Assembly: GCA_003565055.1 (NCBI GenBank)
Contig: PXDM01000250.1
Location: forward strand, 1-7,594
Direction of reading: 5' to 3'
DNA: 7,594 bases
Origin: Paracoccaceae bacterium
Lineage (GTDB): Bacteria > Pseudomonadota > Alphaproteobacteria > Rhodobacterales > Rhodobacteraceae
The notes beneath the pieces are model-generated. The model saw only the letters and a program-made list of their open reading frames with translations, was not told the origin of the DNA and searched no databases. A program made the translations under genes and the position numbers. This document shows positions 6,072 to 7,594 of the stretch, piece after piece; positions within the stretch are counted from its first letter, which is position 1; each line of letters begins with the position of its first letter.

Positions 6072-7193
6072 GCCGATAACGGATCGTGCGAAGGCGTCGG
6101 ACCATCCTGATCGTTTGCGTTTTCGGGAGATGGGGAGTTTCGGGCGGGCGGTTCGGAGCAGGTTGAGGGTGAGGCGGCGCAGGATGGCGAGGTTTTCGGG
6201 GCCGTTGTCGGCGCGGTTTCGGGCGCCATCCTCGTTGAAGCTGACGTCGAGGACCCAGTGCAGTGCGTTCTCGATGGCCCAGTGGGAGCGGGCGGCGCGG
6301 GCGAATTCCTGCGCGGCCAGGCGCGCCGAAGACAGGTAGTAGCGCGTGCTGACCGGCCCGTCGTCGCGCAGCGCCTCGACGCATGCCAGCGTGGCGAGGC
6401 CGGGCATGCGGGGTGCGCCCGGCTCGGCGCGGTCGCCGAAGAGCCAATCGACACAATGGGTTACGCAGTGGCGGCGGGTCTCGACGCGGCCATGCCCGGC
6501 ATCCACGGTCTCGAAGACCTCGAGCGGGTCTGGCGGGTCGGCGAAGAAGGCCTCGACCTCGCGCAGCATCGCCGGACGATTGGCTTTCAGGGCGAACAGG
6601 TAGTCCCCGCCGCGGTCCAGGATCAGTTGCGCCGTCCCGGTCCGGGCGTGGATCGCGTCGCCCGTGACCAGCGCGCCTTTGAGCGTCAGCGTCGCCAGCA
6701 GCGCGCGGGCGGCGGTGATCTCGTTCTCGCCCTCGGCAAGCGCGCGCTGCCCGACGCTCATCCGCGCATCCGCCCCGAAGGCGGTGACGACATGCAGGGG
6801 CGAGCGCCCGGCGGCCCGGTCGAAGGAGCGCCTGAGCCTTCGCCGGGCTTACGCGGCCCCACTGGGGCCACGGTCCCGGCTCAGTCCCGTCGATGGCCAA
6901 CACGCCCGCACCCTCCGCCCCGAGGTCGGTCAGGAAGGCCTCGAACGCCCGCCCGAAGGCCTGCGGATCGAGCAGGCGGAACACGCGCGAGAAGGTGTCA
7001 TGGCTGGGCAAGCCGTTCTCAAGGCTCAGAAACTCCCGCAAGAGAGGCTCCCGGTCCTCGGCAAACTCGGCAAAGTCCACGCAAGACTCGGCCCCGCAGA
7101 CCGAGGCCACAAGGGCAATCGTCAGAATGTCCAGAAGCTCATGGCGCTGCGCGGATCGGGAATGTCGCGAAAGATCGTGATCAGGGACGGCAT
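6060..7193 (-). pseudogene. ISAs1-family transposase, frameshifted
   Basis: Three pieces of one DDE transposase lie end to end. The start is ATG at 7193 with GGAGG six bases upstream. It reads MPSLITIFRDIPDPRSA and then hits TGA after 23 codons. The family sequence continues in another frame from about 7150: RHELLDILTIALVASVCGAE, then FLSLENGLPSHDTFSRVFRL and VLAIDG at about 6891, with the first catalytic Asp. After an extra palindromic segment it returns to the original frame: RSFDRAAGRSPLHVVTAFGA, LVTGDAIHA (second Asp), HWAIENALHWVLDVSFNED (the Glu region) and ENLAILRRLTLNLL. The N-terminal change is explained by loss of about seven bases from a GCGCAGC tandem. The central change is a net gain of roughly 43 bases. 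Both are frame-breaking, so the element cannot move itself. Confidence 0.88.
6832..6884. repeat. Palindromic extra segment inside the transposase pseudogene
   Basis: Outer arms CTGAGCC (6832-6838) and GGCTCAG (6878-6884) enclose an inner perfect hairpin, GGCCCC (6855-6860) and GGGGCC (6864-6869), with a 3-base loop. It lies between IDG and the RRSFDR block of the transposase, where the family needs only about two codons. It contains an in-frame TAA in the downstream reading frame. It looks like a small inserted hairpin sequence or a template-switch product. Confidence 0.55.
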
Positions 7194-7259
7194 CGGGTTC
7201 CTCCAACTCCAGAACCCTCTACAGAATCCACATCACCCCGATCCGCCAGAACTATTTCT

Positions 7260-7276
7260 CAAATGCGATTCCCCTG
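7260..7276 (-). repeat. Terminal inverted repeat of the ISAs1-family element (ugd side)
   Basis: Reads CAGGGGAATCGCATTTG on the minus strand. It is the partner of 6055-6071. It ends 21 bases from the ugd stop codon. Confidence 0.75.
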
Positions 7277-7297
7277 GGGGTCGCAGGCGCGCGGGGC

Positions 7298-7594
7298 TCA
7301 GTTCTCCCCGAACAGATCGCGGGAAAACACTTTTTCTGCAACATCTTGCAGATCGGGGGACAGGCGATTGGCAAGGATCAGATCCGCCCCGGCCTTGAAG
7401 GCGTCCAGATCACGGATCACGCGCGAGCGGAAGAATTCCTCGGTCTGAAGCGCGGGTTCATAGACCACGACCTCGATCCCCTTGGCCTTGATGCGTTTCA
7501 TCACGCCCTGCACGGCGCTGTCGCGGAAATTATCCGAGCCCGATTTCATCACCAGCCGGTAGATCCCCACCACGCGCGGCGCGCGCGCAATCAC
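7298..7594 (-). CDS. ugd: UDP-glucose 6-dehydrogenase, C-terminal part (5' end outside the window)
   Basis: This NAD-dependent enzyme oxidises UDP-glucose twice to UDP-glucuronate, used in acidic exopolysaccharides and lipid A or capsule sugars. The 98 visible residues are the C-terminal UDP-binding domain. They contain VVGIYRLVMKSGSDNFRDSA, VMKRIKAKGIEVVVYEPAL, SRVIRDLDAFK, ADLILANR and the terminal VAEKVFSRDLFGEN, all close to the enterobacterial type of Ugd. The first GTG at the window edge is an internal valine, not the start. The catalytic Cys and the Rossmann domain lie outside the window. It is the first gene of the minus-strand set ugd-galU-galE. The ISAs1-family element begins just after its stop and may cut or alter cotranscription. 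Confidence 0.9.
   Translation of the reverse strand: MIARAPRVVGIYRLVMKSGSDNFRDSAVQGVMKRIKAKGIEVVVYEPALQTEEFFRSRVIRDLDAFKAGADLILANRLSPDLQDVAEKVFSRDLFGEN

Larger units (their letters stand above)
6055..7276 (-). mobile_element. ISAs1-family insertion sequence, decayed (about 1222 bp)
   Basis: The ends are inverted repeats starting CAGGG, as is usual for ISAs1 elements. 6055-6071 and the reverse complement of 7260-7276 match at 15 of 17 positions around a shared ATCGCATTTG. The length fits the family. The candidate 8-bp target sites, GTGATCGT on the left (6047-6054) and GGGGTCGC on the right (7277-7284), agree at only five positions, so no clean duplication remains. Inside is one transposase gene on the minus strand, broken by two frame changes. 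It sits between ugd and galU in the same orientation as both. Removal would leave about 120 bp between the two genes. Confidence 0.85.

Noticed and set aside
5954..6454. N-terminal extension of galU to 6454
   Set aside because: The extension crosses the IS end and is a shifted frame of the transposase. The GalU family begins at MPIITKAVFP.
55..7276. Composite transposon formed by the two insertion sequences
   Set aside because: The two belong to different families with unrelated ends, and one is inactive. The genes between are ordinary chromosomal genes.
6258..7448. Plus-strand open frame of 396 codons
   Set aside because: It lies antisense to the ISAs1 transposase and the ugd end, is rich in Arg/Pro/Gly, and shows no recognisable domain. 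It reflects GC-rich third positions.
1..7594. CRISPR array, tRNA or rRNA
   Set aside because: No regularly spaced repeats and no cloverleaf or rRNA-like conserved segments were seen on either strand.

Overview
The window is GC-rich chromosomal DNA, most likely from an alphaproteobacterium. The sequence of GpsA, the glycerophosphodiesterase and GalU/GalE, together with GC-rich codon use and start/stop overlaps, fits the Rhodobacteraceae. That placement is inferred from protein character; no rRNA or other marker gene is present.

Layout from left to right: (1) The last codons of an unidentified plus-strand gene. (2) A complete IS5-family element (55-985) with an intact DDE transposase. It appears to have landed inside a short reading frame that was start/stop-coupled both to the gene before it and to gpsA after it. 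(3) gpsA (glycerol-3-phosphate dehydrogenase) and, 165 bp later, a glycerophosphodiester phosphodiesterase, both on the plus strand. Both enzymes act on glycerol-3-phosphate. (4) A type II toxin-antitoxin pair on the plus strand, a Phd/YefM-like antitoxin directly abutting a PIN-domain (VapC-like) toxin. It has a palindromic operator candidate upstream and is bracketed by two copies of an 18-bp sequence that match at 17 positions. (5) A gene-poor stretch of about 290 bp with a strong dyad. (6) On the minus strand, read from the right edge inward, ugd (partial) - ISAs1-family element - galU - galE. This is a sugar-nucleotide cluster making UDP-glucose, UDP-glucuronate and UDP-galactose, as used for exopolysaccharide or lipopolysaccharide.

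The ISAs1-family element (6055-7276) separates ugd from galU. Its ends are still recognisable, but the transposase is dead. A short deletion near the N-terminus shifts the frame and leads to a stop after 23 codons. A palindromic extra segment of roughly 43 nt after the first catalytic Asp shifts the frame back. The flanking target repeats no longer match, so this looks like an old insertion. The IS5-family copy, with an intact transposase, looks younger.

I see no wholly new multi-gene system here. The most unusual items are the palindromic segment inside the ISAs1 transposase, the direct repeats bracketing the toxin-antitoxin pair, and the small coupled frame broken by the IS5-family element. 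No tRNA, rRNA or CRISPR array was recognised.
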